DNA of 64,000 bases from Dasypus novemcinctus (Eukaryota > Chordata > Mammalia > Cingulata > Dasypodidae): contig NC_080689.1 of NCBI RefSeq assembly GCF_030445035.2, positions 24,705,278 through 24,769,277 of the forward strand, written 5' to 3'. A model generated the notes under the pieces. It made no database searches, was not told the DNA's origin, and saw only the letters and a list, made by a program, of their open reading frames with translations. Of this stretch, positions 33,246-44,619 are shown piece by piece (the first letter of the stretch is position 1; each line of letters begins with the position of its first letter). A program made the position numbers and the translations under genes.

Positions 33246-33574
33246 CCAACAAAGCACCTCTTCCCTGCTTTTCCACTTTGCCTCCTCACATTGACAAGGT
33301 AGGAGATCTGGGGACCTCATCTCCCTTCCATCGTTTTCCACCCATCCATTCCACAGATACTTGTCAGCCGCTGTTCCAAGTCCCGGGATGTCAGGCAATT
33401 GAGAACCCCTGGTCCCTAGGGGACTGCATGGCGTTCACTACCTAAGTCCTATACGAGTAGCTCCCAATTTGCAGGAAATCCTACACACATGCTGGACTAT
33501 GGTACTCTCCCAGTGGTGACGCTGGCTCATTTGGTGAAAGTGGTCCAGGAGTGCTGAGGACTTATCTTGTGTCA

Positions 33575-33740
33575 TATGATGGAATCCACTATCTTCACAA
33601 CAATACTGTGAGGTAGGTATCAGTCCTGTCCCCATTTATCAGATAAGAAAACTGAGGTCTGAACACAGAGAAGTTAGATAACCCTGCTAGTTAGCAGCGG
33701 AACTAGAATTAAATTAGCACCCTGAGTCTGCACTAACTCC
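33575..33740 (+). mobile_element. MIR SINE fragment
   Basis: CCCCATTTATCAGATAAGAA and ACTGAGGTCTGAACACAGAG are MIR core text. Confidence 0.75.
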
Positions 33741-33744
33741 TTAG

Positions 33745-34700
33745 CTGGGGTGAGGGAGGGCGCCCATCTGCCTCTCTTCTACACTCCCCCATCAACCACT
33801 AAAAATTAGTTTTTCCCTTTGTAGCTTGGGTCCTGGATGTGTTTTAAGTTCCCCCAGTATGAAACATTGGTGGAAGATATGGAAGACAGGAGGGAGAAGC
33901 CATTTTTCTGTGACAATTCCAGTGACAAAAAAGCTCTGACAGTGGTGTGTGTTTGCCAGAGTCGCTTTCCCCGTTTCCTGGGTGTGAGATGCAGTGGCGG
34001 CCTCTAGGGGTTACAGTGGAGCCCCTGAACTGCCCAAGAGAGCTTAGAGAAAGAAAATGGCAAGCTCAGGCCAGGTCAAAGGTCACAGACTTTTACGACT
34101 GCCCCAGAACCTCTTATTTTATGTAGCCTCAGGACTAATATTGCAAAAACCAGGTACAGGGTCTGATGCTACAGATTGCAGAATTACATTATAACTTTAA
34201 TTTGCAGCCTCTCCAGGTCTCTTGTTGGGAAAGAAGGTGGTCTGAGAATTGGGGTCAATTTGAATGATCCTGAGTACCACTCATCTTTCACATTCTCCTG
34301 AACCTGCCTTGCAGGTGCAGACCTTCTGCCTTTGTCTGATAAGGCTATTTGGGTCTAGCTTGAAGAGTCAAAGCAGTTGCTGATTCTCCATATGTCCTAT
34401 CCATACCCCATGCCTCAACTGCCATACTAGAATTATATCCTAGCATGCCCCCAAAAGATCTGATCCAGAGGAGATAGTTTACACAACAAAAGGATTGCAA
34501 GATTCCACTGCTCAGCAGAAACCTGAGAAATGTGCATGGAAATTAATCTTAAGGTACCATAGAGAAGGGTTCATAATTAGGTTATGTACACAATGTGCTA
34601 GCTCCAGGAGCTGGGAGTGAGTGGCTCAGTTGCTCAGTTTTCTCCATTGGTTGACTATCGCCTGGGCTCAGAGGTGGCCCACATTAAGTTAAATTACAAT
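33745..34700. other. Intergenic sequence without recognisable features
   Basis: Between the EIF2AK2 promoter and the ERVL relic. Nothing was recognised. Confidence 0.45.
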
Positions 34701-36000
34701 GCCAAGTAATGCAGATGAAGAAACCAACAATACTTAGGGAATCAGGAACGTTGGAGTAGATCAACCACATGCAACCTATTTACTCCTTCCTTCACCATGT
34801 TGCCCAAGAAGATCCAAAGGCCCCTCCTTCACCTGGCATTGAGAAATACTTTGGAGAGGTGGGCAACATCATCCTTGAAAAGATCTCTAATGGCTGCCCA
34901 CTGTAGGTGGGGAATGTGGATAGGAGATGCTGCCATTGAAAAGACTCCTTGATTTCAATGGGGATTATGGACCTCCAAGTGGCAGAGGCCACATGGCAAT
35001 ACTTAAACCCCAAAGAAAAGGGCAGCTGAGCTAGAGTAGTAATTGGAAAGGTCTGAGCACTAGAGATCTTTAGAGGTGGCAAATTGATCCTAGCAACCCT
35101 AGGACTGAACTAGATGGCCCCTCACATGCATAATGCATAAGCAGGTATCTAAGACTCCTGTGGCACTTATTCTTGTTGTACTAACTACATCTCTTAACTC
35201 ATGGGGAGTTTCCTGTGACCAGATCACTGAGAAAAGAAAATCTGAGTGTGGCACAATCCACTGGCACTAACCAGAGGTGGACTAATGTATTAGGACAGCT
35301 GCTCTTGGGAAGTGGCCCTAAAGGACAGTGGGGGAAAGGAAATCTTCCCAGAGGACAGAACTTTGAGCAGTACAGGTTGTTGTCACTTGGAAGGAGAGAA
35401 AGCCAGTGGCTTGTACAGAGCCAGTGACTAACAATTTAGCTGGATGTTAAGAGATTTGGAAAGAGCAAGATTAGAAGGTTAGTGGTAAGGAGATCTCGGG
35501 AAAAGGATGAGCCACTTGGTCTGGACACTGAGTATGAACATATTGTGTTCCCTTGTGAATGCTCACAAAAGGCACCCACTTCTGAGGAGGCTTTTGAGAA
35601 GCAGATGCAAGAAGACTTCTGTGGAGAAGCGAACAAAAAAGAACACGCAGCAACTGGACACAGAGAACAGACAACTGGGGGGGGGGTAAATAAATAAATA
35701 AAAATAAATCTTTAAAAAAAAAGAAGAAGAAGACGACTTCTGTGGATGTCGTCAACCTTTTCCCCGGCTATGTCAGCACTTGTTGAAAAAAGAAGTGATG
35801 CGTTTATAGCAGGAGGAATAGAGGGTAGGTATGAGTTCATCAACACAGACCTCTCATCAAAGCTGATCTAGCTGCTGAGCACCCAATATGCCAACAGCAG
35901 AGGCAACCAGGAGTCCCCCTGAAGAGTACCATACTCCTAAGGAGACCAGCCAGGTACCTGGTGGTAGACTGGTTACAAGGGAGCCCTTCTGTAGTAGAGT
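34700..36000 (+). mobile_element. ERVL-type pol relic (RNase H/integrase region)
   Basis: The text from about 35,200 to 35,990 follows the ERVL/MaLR internal pol sequence, with landmarks such as CAGAACTTTGAGCAGTACAG, TTAGCTGGATGTTAAGAGAT, TGTGAATGCTCACAAAAGG and CAATATGCCAACAGCAGAGG. It is riddled with stops and frameshifts. Similarity upstream to about 34,700 is weaker. A 5'-truncated DAS SINE interrupts it. Confidence 0.65.
35625..35731 (+). mobile_element. DAS SINE, 5'-truncated, within the ERVL relic
   Basis: Only the last 100 bp plus tail. GAAGACTTCTGTGG (35,611-35,624) and GACGACTTCTGTGG (35,732-35,745) are the target duplication. Confidence 0.88.
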
Positions 36001-36440
36001 TCTCCAGAGAAAGATAACTGACAGGATGTATATGTAGATATTGAGAGATTTATTACAGGAATTGGTTCATGTGACCGTGGGGACTGTCAAGTCCACATTC
36101 TGTAGGGAAGGCTGCAAGTTGGAAACTCAATGAAGGTGACAGTGGATTCCTCAGGAGAAGCTGGCTATAGAGATTAAAAAAAAAATTCCTGACAGCTGAA
36201 ATCATCAGTTCTTCCTTCAAGGCCTTCAGCTGATTGCCTAAGAGACTTCTGTCATTGCTGAAGGCAATCTCCTTTATTGATTGTAGGTATAATTAGCCAT
36301 GGTTGCAATCAACTGACTAATAATTTAAGTCCAGGAAATATACTCACAATAATGATCAGGCTGCTGCTTGCTTGACAAAATAACTGGATACCATAACTTA
36401 GCCAAGTTGGCACATGAAATTAACCATCACACCTTCATCA
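35990..36440 (+). repeat. Old interspersed repeat, LTR-like
   Basis: Opens AGAGTTCTCCAGAGAAAGAT and closes CACATGAAATTAACCATCAC, both hallmarks of a common mammalian repeat whose family name I cannot fix. Confidence 0.5.
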
Positions 36441-36959
36441 TGGAGGGGGCAGAAAGTTGCCTTCTTTGTAGTAAACACTTATTCCAGATCTGCATTGGCT
36501 TTTCCCTCACTCAGTGCTTCTGCCAGCCCCATCATGGTTGGACATTCTGAATGGCTTTTTCACCATCATGTTATCCCTCACTAAGGTACTCATTTTACAC
36601 CAAAAGAAATGATGCAGAAGACTGACTGCCATGGGATTCAATGGCTTTACATGAGCCTCACCACCCTATCACAGCTGGCCTTATAGGATAATGGGATAGA
36701 GTACTGAAGATTCCATTATAGCCCCGGGTGAGAGAAAATATTTGGTAAATAGGGATTCATAAAAGCTTCAAACTGTCAAAGCTACCTTGCAATTTTAGAC
36801 CTTCTCTGTCTTGTTTTTATCATGCTTTTAAAATCATGAAATATTTCAAATTCACAGAAAAATGTAGAGAATCATATAATGAAGGCTAGCATCCCACCAC
36901 CCAGCTTTATCATTCAGGCATAACATTTTATTGATATCTCTGAGCAACACTCATTGTAG

Positions 36960-37890
36960 TAGATGCCCCTTCTTCTTAGCAACACTTTCTTCACTGGGCT
37001 TCCAGTACAGCAGTTTTCCTACTGGCTACTCCTCCTCAGTCTCCTTTGCTGGACAGCCCAGGGCTTAATCCTTGGACTCTTTTTATTCTCGCATTATACC
37101 CATTTCTTTGGTTATCCCATCCAGTTTTGTGGATTTAAGTAATATTTACATGTTGATAGCTTCCAAATTTCTATCTCTAGTGCAGACCGGTCCACTAAAC
37201 TCCAGATGCATATAATCAACTTTGATTTCAATGTCTCTACTTGGATGTCCAACAGAAGCATCCAACTGAATATATTCTCCCTCTGCCCAACCTGTTCTAA
37301 CATATCTTCCCAATCTCTGCTGTCAGTTCTATCCATCCTGTTGCTTCAAAAAACCTTGCAGTCGCCCTTGTCTCTGTCTTTTACAGCCTATATCTACTGT
37401 GTCATTAAATCCTATGGGCTTTACTTCCCAGATATATCATATCTGGCTATTTCTCATCACCTCTGCTCCTACTACCATTCTCTAAGCCACCTGCATCTAT
37501 TGTCTGCTTTATTGCAGCATTTCCTGTTTTGTCATTCCTGATTTCACGCTTGCCTCGTCTCTCCTTCTGCATAGTCTATTCTCAACAAATTAGCCACAGG
37601 GATCTTGTTAAAACATAAATCAGATCATGCCACTCTATTTAAAACCCATTGCTCCAAGAGAAGACCCCAGAGTTTTGGCTCCTGGGAACCTCTCTGACGT
37701 AAGCTCCTACTACTCTCCCCTTCACTCATTCCCTTCCAGGTCCACTGGCCTAGAAGGCATGCCAGGTCCACCTCACTCAGTGCCTATACACTTGTTCTTC
37801 CTTCTGTCTGGAATGTTCTTCCCCCAGATATCTGCCGGGCTTTCAGGTTTTATACAAATGGCACTCACTCAGTGAGGCCCTCCCAGACTG
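36960..37890 (+). mobile_element. L2 LINE
   Basis: CCTCAGTCTCCTTTGCTGGA, GATGTCCAACAGAAGCATCC and TGGAATGTTCTTCCCCCAGA are L2 ORF2/3' landmarks in order. Confidence 0.8.
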
Positions 37891-37892
37891 TT

Positions 37893-38535
37893 TTAGTCAG
37901 CCAAAGGGCTACTCATGCAAAGTACCAGAAATGGGTTGGCTTTTATAAAGGGTGTTTATGTCGGGCAAAAGCTGACAGTTCAAGGCCCACTCAAGGCACC
38001 AGAAGAGGTGCTTTCATCACCCAAGTCAGCTGCCACGTGTTGAAACAAGACGGCAGGCATCTCTGCCTGGTCTCTGCCTTCCCTCCTGGCTGGACCGCCT
38101 CCTAGAGCTCAGCTGAGGGAACCAGGCACAGGGCTCTCCCTTAGCCTCCTCTCTCAGACCCTGCTGCTCCATTTCCTCCCAATGTTTGCTGCAAGCCCTT
38201 AGGCAAAGGGCTCATCTCTCCCCAGGGCTGTTTGAGACTCTCCTTTCTGTCACATGACAGGACCAAAAAACGGCAGAGCTCTCGTTTCCTGTGTCTGAGT
38301 GAGTAGGTCTCTGTTTCCATTTATATCAGACCAGCACGGGGAAGAAGACCCAACCTGAGACCTGCCTCACTGATGTAGTCCAATCAAAAGTCCTAAGGCA
38401 CCTTATCAAGCTAAGAAAGGCCTCTCAGCTGAATTTAATGCAATCAAAGGGTATCACGCCCAGAGGAGCAAATTAGGTTACAAACATAATCTTTCTCTTT
38501 TTGGGATTCATAAAATAATTTCACTGACTACACTA
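37893..38535 (-). repeat. LTR-like repeat related to family B
   Basis: Starts TTTTAGTCAGCCAAAGGGCT and ends in TTCATAAAATAATTTCACTG, with the same overall order as family B but lower similarity in the middle. Confidence 0.5.
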
Positions 38536-38720
38536 TTTATGTTTCAGTTATCATCCTCATCCTGTTGATTCTCCCCCTTATCAGTTCTATTTTCCCTTAT
38601 TTTCACTCATAACCTTCTATTTTATGATATAATGTGTTTATGTACTATTGTGTGCCTTCTCCCTCTAAAAGGTAACATACAGGTAGGAATTTTTATCTGT
38701 TGTTTTCATTAATGTGTTTT

Positions 38721-39131
38721 TTTTTTTTAAGATTTATTTATTTATTTTCCCCCCACCCCCTCCTCCCTGTTGTTTTTACTGTCTGTGTTGTCTTCTCTTC
38801 TCATTTTCTCTTCTCTAGGATTCACTGGGATTTGATCCTCAGGACCTCTGATGGGGAGAGAAGTTCCCTGTCAATTGCGCCACCTTAGTTCCTGGTTTCT
38901 GTTGTGCTTCACCTTGACTCTTCCCTTGTCTCTCTTTTGATGCATCATCATCTTGCTGCATGACTCACTTGCGCAGGGCACTGGTTCACCACACAGGCAC
39001 TCACGCGGGCACTGGCTCACTGCACGGGCACACTTTTCCTCCTTCTTTTTCACCAGGAAGCCCCAGGGATCGAACTGGACTCTCCCATATGGTAGGCAGA
39101 AGCTCTATCACTTGAGCTACATCTGCTTCCC
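38721..39131 (-). mobile_element. Composite two-head SINE
   Basis: Reverse copy of the 49.29-kb element, with a short internal repeat array (GGCACTGGCTCACTGCACG). TAATGTGTTTT / TAATGTATTTT flank it. Confidence 0.85.
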
Positions 39132-39157
39132 TAATGTATTTTCATTATCTGGAACAG

Positions 39158-39290
39158 GGGTTAACAAATTATTGCCTGTTTTGTAGATAAAGTTTTATTG
39201 GAACACAGCCATACCCATTCATTTACATATTGTCTATGACTGCTTTCACACCCAATGGCAGAGGTGAGTCATTGCAGCCGTTTTCACGTA
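39158..39290 (+). mobile_element. hAT-type MITE fragment
   Basis: Starts CAGGGGTTAACAAATTATTG and contains AAAGTTTTATTGGAACACAG, common non-autonomous hAT text in mammals. Confidence 0.65.
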
Positions 39291-40480
39291 AGTTTACAAT
39301 TCAGAGATAATTACATTCACAAGGTTGTGCTACCCATCACCACTATCCATGACCAAAACTTTTCCATCATCCCAAACAGGAACTCTGTACCAACTGGGCA
39401 TTATCTTCCCTGATCCCCTGCCCCTAGGATTTCTATTAGACAACTATATTTTAAAGAAATTAAAAATGAAGAAAATCTCTTTTATTATATGCCTACTTAT
39501 TCAACATTTCTCGTTGTCTTTATTCCTTTGTGTAGATTCCGATTTCCATCAGGCATTTTCTTTCTGCCTGAAACTTCTGATATTGTTTGTGGTATATATG
39601 TGTTGGAGATGATTCTTCCCAGGTTTTGTTTGATAGAGAATTACTTTATCTTCCCTTTTTTTTTTTTTTAAAGATTTATTTATTTATTTAATTCCCCTCC
39701 CTCACTCGGTTGTCTGTTCTCTGTGTCTATTTGCTGCATCTTGTTTCTTTGTCCGCTTCTGTTGTCATCAGCAGCACGGGAAGTGTGGGCGGCACCATTC
39801 CTGGGCAGGCTGCACTTTCTTTCGCGCTGAGCGGCTCTCCTTATGGGGTGCACTCCTTGCGCATGGGGCTCCCCTGCGTGGCGCGGCACTCCTTGCGCGC
39901 ATCAGCACTGCGCATGGGCCAGCTCCACACGGGTCAAGGAGGCCCGGGGTTTGAACCGCGGACCTCCCATGTGGTAGACGGACGCCCTAACCACTGGGCC
40001 AAGTCCGTTTCCCTATCTTCCTTTTAAATAGATACTTTTGCTTGGTATAGAATTCTAGATTGACAGGCCTTTTTCTACCTTTTCATTACTGTGTCACTCT
40101 ATTGCCTTCTATGCAGTTTCTGCTGAGAAGTCTGCTGTATTTCTGGACTTTGTTTCTTTGTACATAACATATCTTTTTTTTTCTGCCTGCCTTTAAGATT
40201 TTCTCTCTGCCACTGGTGTTCAGCAATTGCATTATGATGTATTTTGGTGTTATTTTCTTTATATTCACTCAGTTTGTGGTTTATTGCACTTCTTGGATCT
40301 ATAGATTTATAGTTGCCATTGAATTTGAAATTTTCATTTATTATTTCTTCAAATATGTTTTCTGTTCCCCTCCTTTTATCCTTCTGAGAGTCCAATTATG
40401 TGCATAGTTGCTTGATAATGTTTCATAGGTTACTGTAGCTTGGAAATTGCTTCTAGTAGCAAGCTGGGAAGTTGTAGGGC
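39290..40480 (-). mobile_element. L1 fragment, split by a DAS SINE
   Basis: TTGTGCTACCCATCACCACT and AACTCTGTACCAACTGGGCA start it; GCAGTTTCTGCTGAGAAGTC and AATTGCATTATGATGTATTT follow. It is old, mammalian-wide L1-type text. Confidence 0.65.
39657..40013 (-). mobile_element. DAS SINE, long form, within an L1
   Basis: Complete reverse copy with duplicated flank TATCTTCC. It splits the L1 fragment that runs from 39.29 to about 40.48 kb. Confidence 0.88.
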
Positions 40481-41296
40481 TCACCTAATTTGTCAGTCTC
40501 CTCTCAGGAGTCCCAGTGTTGCCTGTCTGTTGGCCCACGTCTGAAAACAGCTGTTTCTTTTTTTTTTCCCCCACTTTTCTGGTTGTTATGGTGGGAAGGC
40601 ACTTCCATACCAGTTATTCCTTCATAGCCAGATGTGGAAATCTCGCTTTCATTTTAATTTATATATTCCTAATTATTATATCTTCTACATTATATGTTTA
40701 TTTGTCATTTGGGTTCTCCTTATATAAATTGCCTGTCTATATCTTTTACCTTTTTTTTCTATTAGGTTATATTTTCTTTCACCTATATATAATTATTCTT
40801 TATATAGCCTTTTATTTAGTAACTATCTTCTCCTAGTCCCTGTCATGCCATTTAAATTTTTTTCTGTTTCACTTTTGAAATGATACCTTTTTTTAAATTT
40901 TACAGTGGCTTTAAATGTTAATTTAGACAAATATATATAAACTTTTTTTTTGCTTGTGCTTTTTGTTTCTTAAGAAATATTATCCTGAGGTCATAAAGAT
41001 ATTCTCGTGTGTTTGCTTCTAAAAATAAAAGTTTTTTTTTCTCTTTTTTAAATACAGGTGTTTAATTCAAAAGTAATTTATTTCTGCAAGTAATGTAAGA
41101 ATCTGATTTTATTTCTCTTGTATCATAACCAATTGTCTCAGCACCAAATATTGAAAAGTATGATTTCTTCCTATGGTATGCAGTGCCACCTCTGTCATAT
41201 TTGAAGCTGTCTTGCATGCATGGATCAGTTGGACAGCTCTGTTTTTCTCCATTGTTCTACTTGGCTACTTGGCTTTGGCGTTAAAAACCAAGTCCT

Positions 41297-41685
41297 GGGA
41301 AACGGACTTTGGCCCAGTGGTTAGGGCGTCCGTCTACCATATGGGAGGTCCACGGTTCGTACCCCGGGCCTCCTTGACCCGTGTGGAGCTGGCCATGCGC
41401 AGCGCTGATGCACGCAGGGAGTGCTTTGCCACGCAAGGGTGTCCCCCGCGTGGGGGAGCCCCACGCGCAAGGAGTGTGCCCTTGAGGAAAGCCGCCCAGC
41501 GTGAAAAGAAAGTGCAGCCTGCCCAGGAATGGCGCTGCTCACACTTCCCGTGCCGCTGACGACAACAGAAGCGGACAAAGAAACAAGACGCAGCAAATAG
41601 ACACCAAGAACAGACAACCAGGGGAGGGGGGGAAATTAAATAAATAAATAAATCTTTAAACAAAACAAAACAAAACAAAAAAAAA
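41297..41685 (+). mobile_element. DAS SINE, long form
   Basis: Complete copy with a (CAAAA)n tail. ACCAAGTCCT / CCCAAGTCCT flank it. Confidence 0.9.
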
Positions 41686-41930
41686 CCCAAGTCCTTTTGT
41701 TACTAAAAAATTGCTCACTGACAACCCAATATCATCTCTGATTGTTACTCTGATTGTTATTCTGATTTTAAGGCATGTGCTTACTATATTGGGAGCTGAG
41801 TTATGCATTTAAAGTAATTTTTTAAAAATTATGCAGCATTTCTTGATGTTTCGAAGAGAGGGTTTTTGAATGATCTAATTTGCCATACTGCCAGAAATAG
41901 TGGTCCTGTAACATTTCTCAAAGCAATTTT

Positions 41931-42380
41931 TTTTTTAAAGATTTATTTTATTTATTATTTCTCTCCCCTTCCCCCTCCCCGCCCCGGTTGTCTGTTCTCT
42001 GTGTCCATTTGCTGCGTGTTCTTTTGTCTGCTTCTGTTGTCAGCAGCACAGGAATCTGTGTCTCCTTTTGTTACGTCATCTTGCTGTGCCAGCTGTCTGT
42101 GTGTGCGGCACCATTTCTGGCCAGGCTGAAATTCCTTTCGCACTGGGCGGCTCTCCTTACAGGGTGCAGTCCTTGCACGTGGGGCTCCCCTACGTGGGGG
42201 ACACCCCTACGTGGGGGACATCCCCACGTGGGGGACACCCCTGCGTGGCAGGGCACTCCTTGCACGCATCAGCACTCACATGGGCCAGCTCCATACGGGT
42301 CAAAGAGGCCCGGGCTTTGAACCATGGACCTCCCATGTGGTAGGAGGACGCCCTAACCACTGGGCCAAGACTCCTTCCCA
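41931..42380 (-). mobile_element. DAS SINE, long form with internal expansion
   Basis: Reverse copy. The exact duplication TCAAAGCAATTTT lies at 41,918-41,930 and 42,381-42,393. A segment of the form ACGTGGGGGACACCCCT is present three times (42,177-42,243) where other copies have one. Confidence 0.9.
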
Positions 42381-42532
42381 TCAAAGCAATTTTATTTAGC
42401 ATTTCTATGAATCATCCTATCCTTAACTATATATGACAGTGCTAGAGTGGAACTAGCTACTGTGTCAATAGTAAGGCCTATTGAGAAGCTGAAGCTGTCA
42501 GATCGAACAGAAGGAATTTTTAAAAAAATTTT

Positions 42533-42925
42533 TTCTTCTTTATTTTCTTTTAAATGTTACATTCTAAAAATATGAGCTCCCCATATACCCCCACCCCACC
42601 CACCCCACCCCTCCCACATCAACAAACTCTTCCATCATTGTGGCACATCCACTGCACCCAGCAAATACATTCTGGAGAACCACTGCAGCACATGGACAGT
42701 GGTTCACACTGTAGTCCACACTCTCCCCCAGTCCACCCAGAGGGCCATGACAGGACACACAACGTCCAGAATCTGTCCCTGCAGCACCACCCAAGACAAC
42801 TCCAAATCCTGAAAATGCCCCCACACCATATCTCCTCTTCCCCCTCCCAAGCATCAGCAGCCACTGTGGCCACCCTCTCCACATCACTACTACAATTTCT
42901 TCCCTTACTAATCACAATAGTTCCA
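42533..42925 (-). mobile_element. L1 3'-UTR fragment (xenarthran type)
   Basis: On the minus strand it ends CATATTTTTAGAATGTAACA and then an A-rich tail. The same 3' end occurs at 11.6, 29.6 and 51.1 kb. Confidence 0.7.
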
Positions 42926-43567
42926 GAAGGAATTTTTTTACAGAACATTCTCTACCTTCTGTTGGTTCCAAACAACTACTAAGTGGTAGTTTACTTGAGG
43001 CAGAGAAGCCTTTATGGTTGACTAGCACAACCTTTCATCTTTAGCCTTAAATTAAAGATTGTGTTAAATAGAAATATAAAATTCCTTGAGGGTGAGGAAG
43101 CTTCATAGGACCTACTGCAATGGCTTACATAGACTAGATGAGCAATGCATTTGCCTAGAATCAAAAGAAAATTTACTAATCTTATTTTAGTGCAAAGTTG
43201 GAACTAAACTTCTCCCAGCGGCAAATTTGAGATTACACCATAAGTACTTCTTTGTTCCACAGTGAGAAAAGAGAGGAGTGATTATGAGAAAAGGGCAAAA
43301 TAATTGTGTATCCCCAGGCCTCTCTTGCCTGTGCTCAGGCCCACGTGCAGTTACGTCTCTGGGGATCTGCTTGTGCTCTTGTGTGAAGCCAGAGGGGGAA
43401 GAAACACATTAATAACAGCGTCCCTTTGGGGAAGCTAAAATGCTCTTTCCTCAAGAAGTGGACAAACTTAAATCTGTGCTCAAGGTTGGCTGAATGATTG
43501 TATTATTATTTAAATTTCATTATTATTAAGGAAAAGAAAATATCCAGACCTGCTGATTTGACCAGAT

Positions 43568-43698
43568 TCAAGCCTGGCAATATGAATCATACTTCAGTTT
43601 TGCTCCTAGACAAGTGCCAGCTAAGCACTCTTTGAACTTTTCATCCATTTCCTGGTTCTGAGTTTCACTGAACAAATTTTTCCAATCACCAACTTCAC
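43568..43698 (-). CDS. SULT6B1: SULT6B1 last coding exon with stop
   Basis: A 131-bp coding segment (2 + 42 codons + TGA) reading EVGDWKNLFSETQNQEMDEK then FKECLAGTCLGAKLKYDSYC and QA. The upstream exon supplies RKG, completing the RKGxxGDWKN PAPS-binding signature. The usual SULT dimerisation motif KxxxTVxxxE is replaced by KNLFSETQNQE. The acceptor is gtgttttatag. I saw no clear AATAAA in the first few hundred bases downstream. Confidence 0.94.
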
Positions 43699-43970
43699 CT
43701 ATAAAACACAAACAACAGTAGACACAGACATCAATTAGGGTATTTCTTCTTGATTTTACCATTTTCTGGTACAATATTGCACACTTAAATGTGAAAATGA
43801 ATATATGAGAAAATTTGGACAGCCTTAAAAACTGGTGTAATTGCTCTTGTCTCTTGGGGTTTCCCCATCTTTTGAGTGTCCTTTCTTTATATCGCTAGGG
43901 GGCGACCTCAGTCTTCATTATTTTCCACCGTCGCCAGTCTACCAACCGCTGTGACCTAAAATTCCACCTC

Positions 43971-44610
43971 TTAGAGCCGCCCAGCGCAAAAGAAAGTTCA
44001 GCCTGCCCTAGAATGAATGGCACCACACACACGGAGAGCTGACACAGCAACATGACACAACAACAACAAAAAGAAACACAGAATCCCGGTGCCGCTTCTA
44101 CGAATAGAAGCAGGGAAACAGACTTGGCCCAGTGGTTAGGGCGTCCGTCTACCACATGGGAGGTCCGCGGTTCAAACCCCGGGCCTCCTTGACCTGTGTG
44201 CAGCTGGCCCATGTGCAGTGCTGATGCGCGCAAGGAGTGCTGTGCCACGACGCAGGGGTGTCCCCCGCGTAGGGGAGCCCCATGCGCAAGGAGTGCCCCC
44301 CCCCCCCGTAAGGAGAGCCGCCCAGGGCGAAAGAAAGTGCAGCCTGCCCAGGAGTGGCCTGCCCACACTTCCCGTGCCCTGCCCACACTTCCCGTGCCGC
44401 TGATGACAACAGAAGCGGACAAAGAAAAAAGGCGCAGCAAACAGACACAGAGAACAGACAACGGGGGGGGGGGGGGGGGGTGTGTGTGTGGGAAGAATAG
44501 AAGTGGTCACAGAAGAACACACAGCGAATGGACACAGAGAGCAGACAACTGGGGGGGAGGGGGAGAGAAATTTTTTTAAAATCTAAAAATTAAATAGATA
44601 GATAGATAAA
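43971..44610 (+). mobile_element. DAS-related SINE (3' part), split by a second DAS SINE
   Basis: The left piece (43,971-44,113) and right piece (44,495-44,610) join into one element, as seen by comparison with 51.95-52.37 kb. Its 5' head is missing. The (TAGA)n tail ends it. Confidence 0.82.
44114..44494 (+). mobile_element. DAS SINE nested in a DAS-related SINE
   Basis: Full inner copy with a long G-run and (TG)n tail. GAATAGAAGCAG (44,102-44,113) and GAATAGAAGTGG (44,495-44,506) are the duplication. It also has a local repeat of CTGCCCACACTTCCCGTGC. Confidence 0.86.
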
Positions 44611-44619
44611 TTCCACCTT

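Noticed and set aside
32073-33289. Long GC-rich open frames on both strands (over 170 codons each) near 32.1-33.3 kb
   Set aside because: They overlap the CpG island and known promoter elements, run in several frames at once, and have a Pro/Arg/Gly-rich composition with no recognisable domain.
42554-42982. 142-codon His/Pro/Ser-rich frame
   Set aside because: It lies in an L1 3'-UTR fragment; the same text recurs elsewhere as non-coding L1 tail.
43895-44535. Frames of up to 188 codons at 43.9-44.5 kb
   Set aside because: These are antisense translations of DAS SINE bodies. The same peptide pattern recurs at 3.1, 20.6, 39.7, 41.4 and 51.4 kb.
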